Shown: in pieces, positions 55,542 through 64,000 of the stretch
Position numbering within the stretch: the first letter of the stretch is position 1
How the letters are laid out: each line of letters starts with the position of its first letter
Source of the DNA: Rhizobiaceae bacterium
GTDB lineage: Bacteria > Pseudomonadota > Alphaproteobacteria > Rhizobiales > Rhizobiaceae
Reading direction: 5' to 3'
Length of the DNA: 64,000 nucleotides
NCBI GenBank assembly: GCA_019635795.1
Contig: JAHBYV010000001.1
Location: 62,001 to 126,000 of the forward strand
Program-made: the position numbers and the translations under genes
Notes under the pieces: model-generated
What the model was told of the DNA's origin: nothing
The model's input: only the letters and a program-made list of their open reading frames with translations
The model's database searches: none

Positions 55542-58460
55542 ATGACCGCTGAAAAGATCGACTATTCCAAAACCCTTTATCTGCCGCAGACGAATTTCCC
55601 GATGCGCGCTGGCCTGCCGGAAAAAGAGCCGCAAATTGTCCAGCGCTGGCAGGAAATGGACCTGTACAAGTGCCTGCGTGAAAGCGCCAAGGGTCGCGAA
55701 AAATATGTGCTTCATGATGGCCCGCCTTACGCGAACGGAAATATCCATATCGGTCACGCGCTCAATAAAATCCTCAAGGACATTATCACCCGCTCGTTCC
55801 AGATGCGGGGATATGATTCCAACTACGTGCCCGGCTGGGATTGCCATGGCCTGCCAATCGAATGGAAGATTGAGGAGCAATATCGCGCCAGGGGAAAGAA
55901 CAAGGACGAGGTGCCGATCAACGAATTCCGCAAGGAATGTCGTGAATTCGCGCAGCATTGGATCAGCGTGCAGTCCGAAGAATTCCAACGGCTCGGAGTC
56001 ATCGGGGATTTCAAAAACCCTTACACCACAATGGCATATCACGCCGAATCGCGTATTGCCGGCGAATTGTTGAAGTTTGCGATGTCTGGCCAGCTTTATC
56101 GCGGGTCAAAGCCTGTGATGTGGAGCGTGGTGGAGCGCACCGCGCTGGCCGAGGCCGAGGTTGAGTATCACGACCATGAAAGTGATACGATCTGGGTCAA
56201 ATTTCCGATCGTAGAAGGAAAAGGCGACCTCGACGGCGCGCAAGTGGTGATCTGGACCACGACGCCGTGGACGATTCCCGGCAACCGCGCAGTCGCTTAT
56301 TCGCCGCGCGTCGAATATGGCCTGTATGAAATCACGGAAGCGCAGAACGATTTTGGCCCAAAGCCGGGCGAAAGGCTGATCTTTGCCGACAAGCTGGCGG
56401 AAGAGTCGGCAGCGAAGGCAAAGCTGTCGCTGAATCGGATTCGCAGCGTTTCGCCGCAAGAACTTGAATCGATAGTGCTTTCCCATCCACTCAAGGGCCT
56501 GGGCAGCGGCTACGAATTCGTTGTGCCCATGCTGGCAGGCGATCACGTTACCGATGACGCGGGTACAGGCTTCGTGCACACCGCGCCGGGGCATGGACGC
56601 GAGGACTTCGACGCGTGGATGGATGCTGCTCCCGATTTGAAAAAGCGCGGCATTGAGACGGAAATTCCGTTCACCGTTGGGCCTGATGGCTTTTTCACAA
56701 AGGATGCCCCCGGATTCGGGCCGGACCGCGAAGGCGGTGCAGCGCGTGTCATTGACGACAATGGCAAGAAGGGTGATGCCAACCAGTCTGTTATCTCGGC
56801 ATTGATCGAGCGAAATCAACTGTTTGCGCGCGGCAGGCTCAAGCATCAATACCCGCATTCCTGGCGTTCCAAAAAGCCGATCATTTTCCGCAATACGCCG
56901 CAGTGGTTCGTCTACATGGACAAGGAACTGGGCGACGGCACGACGTTGCGTACCCGTGCGCTGGCCGCAATCGACGCAACGCGCTTCGTGCCCGCCGCGG
57001 GGCAGACACGACTTCGCGCCATGATTCAGGAGCGGCCAGACTGGGTGTTGTCTCGCCAGCGCGCATGGGGTGTTCCGATCGCGGTGTTTGTCGATGAAGA
57101 TGGCAACGTTCTGAAGGATGATGCCGTGAATGCTCGCATCACCGCCGCATTTGAACAGGAAGGGGCGGATGCGTGGTTTGCCGAGGGCGCCAAGGAGCGC
57201 TTCCTTGGTTCAGATCACGATCATGCCAAATGGCACAAGGTGAACGACATTCTGGACGTGTGGTTCGACTCCGGTTCCACCCACACTTTCACGCTTGAGG
57301 ACAGGCCAGACCTGAAATGGCCGGCAGACGTGTATCTGGAAGGTTCGGACCAGCACAGAGGCTGGTTCCATTCTTCGCTCCTGGAGAGCTGTGGAACGCG
57401 CGGACGCGCGCCATATAATGCGGTTATTACGCATGGCTTCACCATGGATGAAGAAGGCCGGAAAATGTCCAAATCGCTGGGCAACACGGTCGTGCCGCAA
57501 GATGTTATCAAGCAATCGGGCGCGGACATCTTGCGCCTGTGGGTCGCCACCACGGATTATTGGGAAGATCAGCGCCTCGGCAAGAACGTGCTGCAAACGA
57601 ACGTCGATGCCTACAGAAAGCTGCGCAACACGATTCGCTGGATGCTTGGCACACTGGCACACGATGAAGGCGAACATATCGAAATTGATGCGATGCCGGA
57701 GCTTGAGCAGCTCATGCTCCACCGGCTGTCCGAGCTGGATGCCATCGTGCGCGCAGGATACGACGCATTTGAGTTCAAGCGCATCACGCGCGTGTTGATT
57801 GATTTCATGGTCGTTGAACTGTCTGCGTTCTACTTCGATATCCGCAAGGATTCGCTCTATTGTGACGCTCCTTCCAGCAAGAAGCGCAAGGCGGCGCTGT
57901 TCGTCGTGCGGCAGTTGTTCGAGTGCCTGACCAAATGGCTCGCGCCTGTGCTGCCCTTCACAACCGAAGAAGCATGGCTGGACAGGAATCCCGATGCCAA
58001 ATCTGTACATCTGGAGCAATTCCCGGAAATTCCCGCAAACTGGCGCAATGATGCGCTGGCAGAAAAATGGCGCGAAATCAGGCAGGTTCGCGGTGTTGTG
58101 ACGGCTGCGCTGGAGTTGGAGCGCGCAAAGAAGGTGATCGGCTCCTCTCTGGAGGCGGTGCCGATGGTCTGGCTCGATAATCCATCCTTTGCGTCAAAAA
58201 TCGCTGCCGAAGATTTTGCCGAGGTGTGCATCACGAGCGATCTTGTTTATGCCGATGGCGCTGCTCCCAAAGACGCTTTTCGTGATGGAGATGATGGCGG
58301 TGCGGCTGTCGTGATCGAGCTTTCGCAGGCTCGGGGCCTGACGAAATGCGCGAGGTCGTGGCGTTACACGCCGGACGTTGGACAGGATTCGGAATTTCCC
58401 GATGTTTCTGCCCGCGATGCGGCGGCATTGCGCGAATTGCAAGCGCTCGGACGCGTCTGA
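55542..58460 (+). CDS. ileS: Isoleucyl-tRNA synthetase
   Basis: 972 residues, class I synthetase. The HIGH motif lies in [19 protein letters not shown] (about residue 69); the editing domain carries [12 protein letters not shown] and the [16 protein letters not shown] block; KMSKS is at about 641 ([13 protein letters not shown]). The C-terminal zinc ribbon is degenerate: TKCARSWRY keeps one Cys and the second CxxC pair is replaced by [15 protein letters not shown]. Preceded by 229 bp with no gene. The gene is intact. Confidence 0.97.
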   Translation: MTAEKIDYSKTLYLPQTNFPMRAGLPEKEPQIVQRWQEMDLYKCLRESAKGREKYVLHDGPPYANGNIHIGHALNKILKDIITRSFQMRGYDSNYVPGWDCHGLPIEWKIEEQYRARGKNKDEVPINEFRKECREFAQHWISVQSEEFQRLGVIGDFKNPYTTMAYHAESRIAGELLKFAMSGQLYRGSKPVMWSVVERTALAEAEVEYHDHESDTIWVKFPIVEGKGDLDGAQVVIWTTTPWTIPGNRAVAYSPRVEYGLYEITEAQNDFGPKPGERLIFADKLAEESAAKAKLSLNRIRSVSPQELESIVLSHPLKGLGSGYEFVVPMLAGDHVTDDAGTGFVHTAPGHGREDFDAWMDAAPDLKKRGIETEIPFTVGPDGFFTKDAPGFGPDREGGAARVIDDNGKKGDANQSVISALIERNQLFARGRLKHQYPHSWRSKKPIIFRNTPQWFVYMDKELGDGTTLRTRALAAIDATRFVPAAGQTRLRAMIQERPDWVLSRQRAWGVPIAVFVDEDGNVLKDDAVNARITAAFEQEGADAWFAEGAKERFLGSDHDHAKWHKVNDILDVWFDSGSTHTFTLEDRPDLKWPADVYLEGSDQHRGWFHSSLLESCGTRGRAPYNAVITHGFTMDEEGRKMSKSLGNTVVPQDVIKQSGADILRLWVATTDYWEDQRLGKNVLQTNVDAYRKLRNTIRWMLGTLAHDEGEHIEIDAMPELEQLMLHRLSELDAIVRAGYDAFEFKRITRVLIDFMVVELSAFYFDIRKDSLYCDAPSSKKRKAALFVVRQLFECLTKWLAPVLPFTTEEAWLDRNPDAKSVHLEQFPEIPANWRNDALAEKWREIRQVRGVVTAALELERAKKVIGSSLEAVPMVWLDNPSFASKIAAEDFAEVCITSDLVYADGAAPKDAFRDGDDGGAAVVIELSQARGLTKCARSWRYTPDVGQDSEFPDVSARDAAALRELQALGRV

Positions 58461-58622
58461 CATCTAGCGCAACAGACTGTGAGGGCGTGCTGCGTTGCCC
58501 TCGCAGTCCGATTCAGATAAAAGGCGCATCATTCCGCGCGCCTAAATGTCGCCGGAATCTCAAGGATAAGCGGTTGAGCGGCCACCTTGTTGTGCGGTGG
58601 ACCGGAGAAAAGGCGGGATTAA

Positions 58623-59336
58623 GTGAGTTTTTCAACCAGAACGGCGATGCGCGCGATCCTGGCGGGGTCTGCACTGACATCTGCATTTCTTCTGTCGGGC
58701 TGCATTTCCGCGCCAACTTATGGCACGGACAAAACTGCAACCGCCCAGCTTCTCGACGATGTTTCGAACATTACCAAGCTGACGCCGGAGCGAAAAGAGA
58801 ATATTGCATACCGTCCCCGGCCAGATTTGGTGAAACCTGCATCGGTGCGCGGTGCACCATTGCCGCCGCCTCAAGATTCGGTCGCTGACGCATCAAGCGG
58901 CGCATGGCCTGAATCACCTGAACAAAAGCGTGCCCGCTTGCGCGCAGAGTCCGATGCCCGAAATGCGCAGGGGCCATTCCGCACGGCGCCAACGACGACC
59001 GCCAGCGAGGAGATCAGCAGTCCGATTTCCACAACCTCAATTGATGAGAACAAGCTGGGACAGTCTCCACGTTACCGTCCCGGCACTGATATTGTCGGTC
59101 AGGAATCAAGACGGGCCGAGTTCAAACGCCGGTTGGCGGAGAATAATCAGGGCAGCCCGACCACGCGGAAATATCTCAGCGAGCCGCCGCTCGATTATCG
59201 CAAACCCGCAGCCGATGCGCCTGCCGATGATCTCGGCGAGGATGAATGGAAGAAGGAACGCCGCCTGAAGGCCGAAGCGCGCAAAGCGGCAGGCAAGAAC
59301 ACGAGCAGTTGGCGCGATTATATTCCAGGCTTCTGA
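58623..59336 (+). CDS. Lipoprotein of unknown function
   Basis: 237 residues from GTG 58623 (AAGGCGGG upstream; an ATG at 58647 would shorten the signal). Lipobox FLLSGC with the acylated Cys near residue 27. The mature part is low in hydrophobicity, rich in Pro, Arg, Ser, Lys and Asp, and probably disordered (RPRPDLVKPASVRGAPLPPP; EDEWKKERRLKAEARKAAGK), ending SWRDYIPGF. It resembles conserved rhizobial lipoproteins near rluB/tadA, with no known role. Its 3' end overlaps tadA by 19 bases. Confidence 0.82.
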   Translation: MSFSTRTAMRAILAGSALTSAFLLSGCISAPTYGTDKTATAQLLDDVSNITKLTPERKENIAYRPRPDLVKPASVRGAPLPPPQDSVADASSGAWPESPEQKRARLRAESDARNAQGPFRTAPTTTASEEISSPISTTSIDENKLGQSPRYRPGTDIVGQESRRAEFKRRLAENNQGSPTTRKYLSEPPLDYRKPAADAPADDLGEDEWKKERRLKAEARKAAGKNTSSWRDYIPGF

Positions 59337-59782
59337 TCGCGCCGGCCCTGAAAGAAAGTACGCAGCATTCCTGCGCATTCTGATTCTGCCATTCCCGAAT
59401 AAACTTCGGGCACATGGTGGCAGGTTGGAGCGCTAAAAAAGCGGACGCCACTCACAACGGCGCCGCCTTTAATATCGGTTGCCCCGAAATAGAGCCGCCG
59501 AATGCGTGCAAATGAAATTGCAGCCGCGCACATAGTGCACGGCTCAAGTGTAACGTATAGATCGGCTTCAAGCAGTCGCTCGGCAGAAAGATTGTGTGCT
59601 GCTTCGCGCAGTACCAGCATTTCTGCATGTGCGGTTGGGTCGTTGAGTTCGCGGGTCCGGTTTCCGGCGCGCGCAATGACAGCGCCGCGAACGACAAGAA
59701 CGGCACCGATGGGCACTTCGCCGCGGCTTTCTGCGGCTCGGGCCTCATCAAGAGCCAGTTCCATGAAATCAGTGCGGGTCAA
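59318..59782 (-). CDS. tadA: tRNA-specific adenosine deaminase
   Basis: Deaminates A34 of tRNA-Arg(ACG) to inosine. 154 residues with zinc/catalytic motifs HAEM (HAE) and PCTMC (PCxxC) in TAHAEMLVLREAAH and VTLEPCTMCAAAI. The TTG at 59782 has a strong GAGGGG eight bases upstream, while the ATG at 59764 has none; this decides for the TTG start. It is divergent from rluB with a 66-bp gap. Confidence 0.95.
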   Translation of the reverse strand: MTRTDFMELALDEARAAESRGEVPIGAVLVVRGAVIARAGNRTRELNDPTAHAEMLVLREAAHNLSAERLLEADLYVTLEPCTMCAAAISFARIRRLYFGATDIKGGAVVSGVRFFSAPTCHHVPEVYSGMAESECAGMLRTFFQGRRDQKPGI

Positions 59783-59848
59783 TTCAATATTCCCCTCGCT
59801 TGCTACATGCGATGTTGCTATCTAGCCGCCCAAACGAGTTAGGACCAT

Positions 59849-61807
59849 ATGGACGACAATCGAAAAAAGCCGAGTCGAGGCAAGCCGCAGCGCCCGATCG
59901 GAAGCAAAAGGCCCGCAAAGGGCGGTGACGGCGGCAAATTTTTCCGCAAGAGCGACGGTCCACGGCCTTTCGCAAGGCGCGAGGATGGCGAGCGTTCAGA
60001 GCGCCCACGCTTCAATAAGGAAGGGGGCGACCGGTTCGGCGGTTCAGACCGTCCGCGTTTCAAGCGCGAGGATGGCGAGCGCTCGGAGCGCCCACGCTTC
60101 AACAAGGAAGGCGGCAACCGGTTCGGCGGTTCAGACCGTCCGCGTTTCAAGCGCGAGGATGGAGAGCGGTCAGAGCGCCCACGCTTCAGCAAGGAAGGCG
60201 GTGAGCGGTTCGGTGGTTCAGACCGTCCGCGTTTCAAGCGCGAGGATGGCGAGCGGTCAGAGCGCCCACGCTTCAACAAGGAAGGCGGCGACCGGTTCGG
60301 CGGTTCAGACCGTCCGCGTTTCAAGCGCGAGGATGGCGAGCGTTCAGAGCGCCCACGCTTCAACAAGGAAGGCGGCAACCGGTTCGCCGGTTCAGACCGT
60401 CCGCGTTTCAAGCGCGAGGATGGCGAGCGTTCAGAGCGCCCACGCTTCAACAAGGAAGGTGGAGACCGGTTCGGTGGTTCAGACCGTCCGCGTTTCAAGC
60501 GCGAGGATGGAGAGCGTTCAGAGCGGCCACGCTTCAGCGGTTCAAGAAGCCGGCCGGAAAGCAACGAAGATTGGTCAGAAGGCGAGCGTATTGCCAAGCG
60601 CCTCGCACGCGCAGGCATATCTTCGCGTCGCGATGCGGAAAGCCTCATTGTCGATGGTCGGGTGAGGGTAAACGGCAAGCTGGTGGAGTCTCCCGCGCTT
60701 AACGTTTCTGCGAGCGACCGCATTGAGGTGGACGGCAAGGAAATTCCTGCAATCGAACGTACCCGGCTTTTCCTTTTCCATAAGCCGTCTGGTGTCGTGA
60801 CAACGAATCGTGACCCGGAAGGTCGCAAGACCGTTTTCGACATATTGCCGGAAAATCTGCCCCGTCTCATGACGGTTGGGCGTCTCGACATTAACACCGA
60901 GGGCCTGTTGTTGCTGACCAATGACGGCGGTCTTGCGCGCGTGCTGGAGCTTCCGGCAACCGGCTGGCTGCGCCGATATCGTGTGCGCGTGCATGGCGAG
61001 GTTGATGAAGCGCGGCTTGCCTCGCTTCAGGAGGGCATCGCTGTTGAGGGCGTGTTCTACGGCGCGGTTGAAGCTGTGCTTGAGCGCACTCAGGGAACCA
61101 ATGCCTGGCTGACGCTAGGGCTTCGAGAGGGTAAAAATCGCGAAGTCAAAAACATTCTGGGTGCGCTGGGTCTCGAAGTTACGCGCCTGATTCGTGTTTC
61201 GTATGGCCCGTTCCAACTCGGTGAATTGCCGGAAGGCCACGTCATGGAGATCAAGGGTCGCACGCTGCGCGAGCAGCTTGGCGACACCCTGATTGAAGAA
61301 TCGGGGGCCAATTTCGACGCAGACATTCTTCAGCCCTTTCCGAACAAGCCAGTGCGGCGTGGCGGCGAAGGTTCAGAACCGCGCGCTGCCGAACGTCGTC
61401 CGCGTGAAATGACGGTTGGTGAGGGCGGTTTGGTGAAGGGCGGGTTCCGCCGCGATCGTGACCGTGATCGGGAAAGGCCGCTCGACCGGCTGACCACCAA
61501 GGGCGACCGAAAGCCATTCGGGCCAAAGCCTTTCGGGTCAAAGCCGCCCCGTGACGGCAAGCGTGGTGAGCGCGACGAAAAGCCGGTTGAGGAAAGAGGC
61601 CCACGCAAGGCGAATGTGTGGATGGCGCCAGGTGCGCGCCCGCAAGCAAAGCGGCCGAGCGAACGCGCAGCCGAACGCAGGGAGCGGGACGGCGAGGGGC
61701 AGCAACGCTCGCGCCCACCGTTCAGGAAGGACGGGAAGCGTTTCGATAGGCCAGGCGGTGCACCGCGCGGCCCGGGAGGTGGCGGTAGGCCACCCCGCAA
61801 AGGCTGA
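59849..61807 (+). CDS. RluB-type pseudouridine synthase with expanded repeat N-terminus
   Basis: 652 residues. Residues 1-245 are a basic, Gly/Arg-rich tract: about seven copies of a 29-residue unit containing RPRFKREDGERSERPRF and RFGGSD. The S4 RNA-binding domain follows (about 246-300, ERIAKRLARAGISSRRDAESLI), then the RsuA/RluB catalytic domain with the active Asp in MTVGRLDINTEGLLLLTNDG (about 347), ending near 470. The C-terminal 170 residues are another Arg/Lys/Gly-rich disordered tail. It pseudouridylates rRNA (RluB acts on 23S U2605). The basic tails probably add RNA affinity. Confidence 0.92.
   Translation: MDDNRKKPSRGKPQRPIGSKRPAKGGDGGKFFRKSDGPRPFARREDGERSERPRFNKEGGDRFGGSDRPRFKREDGERSERPRFNKEGGNRFGGSDRPRFKREDGERSERPRFSKEGGERFGGSDRPRFKREDGERSERPRFNKEGGDRFGGSDRPRFKREDGERSERPRFNKEGGNRFAGSDRPRFKREDGERSERPRFNKEGGDRFGGSDRPRFKREDGERSERPRFSGSRSRPESNEDWSEGERIAKRLARAGISSRRDAESLIVDGRVRVNGKLVESPALNVSASDRIEVDGKEIPAIERTRLFLFHKPSGVVTTNRDPEGRKTVFDILPENLPRLMTVGRLDINTEGLLLLTNDGGLARVLELPATGWLRRYRVRVHGEVDEARLASLQEGIAVEGVFYGAVEAVLERTQGTNAWLTLGLREGKNREVKNILGALGLEVTRLIRVSYGPFQLGELPEGHVMEIKGRTLREQLGDTLIEESGANFDADILQPFPNKPVRRGGEGSEPRAAERRPREMTVGEGGLVKGGFRRDRDRDRERPLDRLTTKGDRKPFGPKPFGSKPPRDGKRGERDEKPVEERGPRKANVWMAPGARPQAKRPSERAAERRERDGEGQQRSRPPFRKDGKRFDRPGGAPRGPGGGGRPPRKG
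59981..60539 (+). repeat. 87-bp tandem repeat coding tract in the RluB-type gene
   Basis: GAGGATGG recurs at 59981, 60068, 60155, 60242, 60329, 60416 and 60503, a strict 87-bp period. Copies differ by a few bases (GGCGACC, GGCAACC or GGTGAGC before GGTTCGG; TCAGAG or TCGGAG), so expansion is recent. The frame is kept, giving 29-residue units. Confidence 0.95.
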
Positions 61808-61809
61808 CA

Positions 61810-62364
61810 ATGCGGATCGTGGGCGGTGAGTTCAGGGGCAGGGCGCTGGTGACGCCCCGCACCCAATCGATTCGTCCCACCACCGACCGAACGCGCGAAG
61901 CGTTGTTCAATGTTCTGGCGCATGGCTATGCCGAGCATCTGGAAGGCGCGCGGGTACTGGACCTGTTCGCTGGAACGGGCGCGCTTGGCCTCGAGGCTAT
62001 ATCGCGCGGGGCGTCTCACTGCCTGTTCATTGAAGAATCTGCGGAAGGTCGCGGGTTGATCCGCACCAATGTGGAAGCGCTGGGCCTTCAGGGCCGCACG
62101 AAGTTGTTTCGCAGGGATGCAACCCGGCTGGGTGACGTTGGCACGATCCAGCCATTCGGCCTGCTGTTGGCAGATCCCCCATATGGAAAGGGGCTGGGCG
62201 AGGCAGCTTTGCAATCTGCGCGTAATGGCGGTTGGCTGGTGCCTGGCGCGCTGTGCGTGCTTGAGGAAACCGCCGAAGCTGCCTTCGATCCAGGCGAAGG
62301 GTTCACGCTTCTGGATGAAAGATCATACGGCGACACGATCATTCGGCTGTTCAAGCTGTCGTGA
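61810..62364 (+). CDS. rsmD: 16S rRNA (guanine966-N2)-methyltransferase
   Basis: 184 residues. SAM-binding fold: MRIVGGEFRGRAL, RPTTDRTREALFNVL, VLDLFAGTGALGLEAISRGA, and the catalytic LLLADPPYGKGL (DPPY for N2-guanine transfer). Standard length. It starts two bases after the pseudouridine synthase gene, so both rRNA modifiers are co-expressed. Confidence 0.96.
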   Translation: MRIVGGEFRGRALVTPRTQSIRPTTDRTREALFNVLAHGYAEHLEGARVLDLFAGTGALGLEAISRGASHCLFIEESAEGRGLIRTNVEALGLQGRTKLFRRDATRLGDVGTIQPFGLLLADPPYGKGLGEAALQSARNGGWLVPGALCVLEETAEAAFDPGEGFTLLDERSYGDTIIRLFKLS

Positions 62365-62421
62365 GCGTCATGTTCGCGCCACAGATGGCGGACAATCACA
62401 GCGCAAACAGGATCCAGTCTC

Positions 62422-63774
62422 TTGGCAACATTATTTCGTTCGTCCCTTGCGGGACTTGCTCTTATGGCGCTCGCTGTTTCGGCTCCCGCAAAGGAGGCGC
62501 TAAACGGCGTTTCGAGTTTCATGCTCGACAATGGAATGCAGGTCGTTGTCATTCCTGACCACAGGGCGCCTGTGGTCACACATATGGTTTGGTACAAGGT
62601 CGGCAGCGCTGATGAGCCGCCGGGCAAATCAGGCATAGCGCATTTTTTTGAACATCTGATGTTCAAGGCAACGAAAAACCATCCCGCCGGAGAGTTCGAC
62701 CGAAAGGTTGCGGAAATCGGCGGCGATGGAAACGCGTTCACCTCTGATGACTATACGGCGTATATTCAGACCGTTTCGCCCGAAGCCTTGCCGACCATGA
62801 TGGCATATGAATCTGACCGGATGCGCAATCTGGTCCTGACCGACGATGTCATTGGCACGGAACGTGATGTGATACTTGAGGAGCGCGCATCGCGAGTCGA
62901 CAATGATCCCGGAGCACTGCTTGCCGAGGAAGTGGACGCCACGCTCTACCAGAACCATCCGTATCGTATTCCGATCATTGGGTGGAAACAGGAGATCGAG
63001 CAATTGAACCGCACGGACGCGGTGGCCTTCTACGATCGCTACTATGCGCCGAACAATGCGATTCTCGTTGTAGCAGGGGACACGACTGCCGAGCGGGTAA
63101 AGGAACTGGCCTCGCAAACCTACGGCCGGGTGGCTCGCGGACCGGATATTGCAGCGCGCCAGCGTCCGCAGGAACCGGAGCAGAACACCAGCCGGACTGT
63201 GACCCTGACGGATGCGCGGGTGAGTGTTCCAAGCTTTTCAAAGCGGTGGATTGTTCCATCCTATCGCACTGCTGCACCCGGCGAGGCGGAAGCCCTCGAT
63301 CTATTGTCCGAAATCCTTGGTGGGGGAACGCGAAGCCGGCTCTACCAGCGGCTGATCGTTGAGGAAGGGACCGCTTCCAGCGCCGGCGCTTTCTATCAGG
63401 GCACAATGTATGATGAGACGGCATTCGGCGTTTATGGTGCGCCGCAGGGCGCTGACGGGCTGGCAACCGTGGAAAAAGCGATTGACGCGGAAATCGCGCG
63501 GATCGTTAAGGATGGTGTGTCGGCGGACGAACTGGAGCGGGCCAAGACCCGCTTTCGGCGCAGCGTGATTTTCGCCCGCGACAACTCGACCGGTATGGCA
63601 AATCTTTACGGCAGTTCGCTCGCAACGGGCTCAACACTGAAAGACATAGAAGAATGGCCGCAAAGAATTGAGGCAGTTACGCCTGAACAGGTTCAGGCGG
63701 TGGCCACCAAATATCTCGTGCCGGGCAAATCGGTGACGGGTTATCTTCTTCCCGAAGCGGAGGTTGCACAATGA
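62422..63774 (+). CDS. M16-family zinc peptidase, secreted (first of pair)
   Basis: 450 residues. TTG 62422 gives a full signal peptide ([23 protein letters not shown]); an ATG at 62464 would cut it. The inverted zinc motif HxxEH is seen at 74-78 in [15 protein letters not shown], with the downstream Glu region [24 protein letters not shown]. Further M16 text: [22 protein letters not shown] and [12 protein letters not shown]. Probably a periplasmic processing peptidase. It overlaps the next M16 gene by four bases; the two normally form a dimer in which one subunit has lost the zinc site. Confidence 0.93.
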   Translation: MATLFRSSLAGLALMALAVSAPAKEALNGVSSFMLDNGMQVVVIPDHRAPVVTHMVWYKVGSADEPPGKSGIAHFFEHLMFKATKNHPAGEFDRKVAEIGGDGNAFTSDDYTAYIQTVSPEALPTMMAYESDRMRNLVLTDDVIGTERDVILEERASRVDNDPGALLAEEVDATLYQNHPYRIPIIGWKQEIEQLNRTDAVAFYDRYYAPNNAILVVAGDTTAERVKELASQTYGRVARGPDIAARQRPQEPEQNTSRTVTLTDARVSVPSFSKRWIVPSYRTAAPGEAEALDLLSEILGGGTRSRLYQRLIVEEGTASSAGAFYQGTMYDETAFGVYGAPQGADGLATVEKAIDAEIARIVKDGVSADELERAKTRFRRSVIFARDNSTGMANLYGSSLATGSTLKDIEEWPQRIEAVTPEQVQAVATKYLVPGKSVTGYLLPEAEVAQ

Positions 63775-64000
63775 GCGCGCGCCCACTTTCAGTCATGTTG
63801 CGCGGCGGGCTGGCGCTGCTTTTTGTGCTGGTTAGCGCCATTGCCGCTTCCGCCGAGATGAAAATTCAGGAGGTCGTCTCCCCTAAAGGCGTGCGCGCCT
63901 GGCTCGTGGAAGATTACACCGTGCCGCTGGTTGCAATGCGCTTTGCATTTGAAGGGGGCAGCACTCAGGACCCCGACGGCAAGGAGGGGCTGGCGAACCT
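63771..64000 (+). CDS. M16-family peptidase, second of pair (partial, cut by window end)
   Basis: ATG 63771 overlaps the stop of the first M16 gene (ATGA). The readable 76 residues are a signal peptide ([20 protein letters not shown]) and the start of the M16 domain ([40 protein letters not shown]). This is where HxxEH would follow; it lies beyond the window, so activity cannot be judged. Confidence 0.85.
   Translation, partial: MSARPLSVMLRGGLALLFVLVSAIAASAEMKIQEVVSPKGVRAWLVEDYTVPLVAMRFAFEGGSTQDPDGKEGLAN

Noticed and set aside
59839-60921. Minus-strand 360-codon repeat frame (RSPSSRLKRGRSEP units)
   Set aside because: Reverse-strand shadow of the 87-bp repeats in the pseudouridine synthase gene.

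Overview
The window is chromosomal DNA of an alphaproteobacterium of the order Hyphomicrobiales (Rhizobiales), most like the Brucella/Phyllobacterium/Mesorhizobium side of that order. The markers are an Omp25/Omp31-type outer-membrane protein, the DnaA-like regulator HdaA, a metC gene divergent from an aapJQMP amino-acid transporter, groESL under a CIRCE operator, an NDUFS4-like complex I accessory subunit, and intergenic double-palindrome repeats that resemble rhizobial RIME elements. Genus and species cannot be fixed by reading alone.

Layout. 1-5.4 kb: pepA-holC, a predicted anchored membrane protein, rlmJ, a small secreted protein, an RNase T2 and a GST. 5.4-7.5 kb (minus): Omp25-like protein and a folB/pteridine-reductase-like pair. 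7.6-11.1 kb: uvrC, pgsA, moaD, moaE. 11.3-13.1 kb: ndk, an etherase-like GST and a divergent DinB protein. 13.1-17.2 kb: an ABC-F ATPase and a molybdopterin oxidoreductase. 17.2-21.6 kb: purM-purN (minus) and a divergent operon of a CDP-alcohol phosphatidyltransferase, an AI-2E-type permease and hdaA.

21.6-31 kb is the accessory part. It holds a glycosyltransferase with an inserted membrane domain beside an ABC-type membrane domain that has no ATPase, an autotransporter with a compact non-helical passenger, several very small genes, tRNA-Pro and tRNA-Arg. A 1.6-kb relic of an integrative (phage-like) element follows; it is bounded by a perfect 32-bp copy of the 3' end of tRNA-Arg and carries a 5'-truncated zincin gene and a frameshifted phage-like gene. 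Next to it is a secreted protein that may have an epimerase-like toroid.

31-40.5 kb: a DUF47/Pit phosphate pair, a Nudix protein, metC, aapJQMP, a flavin monooxygenase and a small zinc-finger protein. 40.6-46.4 kb: ppk-ppx, a DoxX protein behind two inverted repeats, and fumC. 46.4-47.3 kb: a 2.5-copy array of RIME-like repeats. 47.3-49.4 kb: groES-groEL with a readable promoter and CIRCE. 49.5-55.3 kb: two alpha/beta-hydrolase-like proteins around an isoprenylcysteine-methyltransferase-like protein, a HAD hydrolase, ribF, HdeD-like and MipA-like envelope proteins. 55.5-64 kb: ileS, a lipoprotein, tadA, an RluB-type pseudouridine synthase with an expanded 29-residue repeat, rsmD, and an M16 peptidase pair of which the second is cut by the window end.

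Most of the window is housekeeping. The strongest unusual signals are the tRNA-Arg-flanked relic, the 21.6-31 kb envelope cluster, the RluB repeat tract and the RIME-like array. I found no CRISPR array, rRNA operon, intact integrase or transposase.
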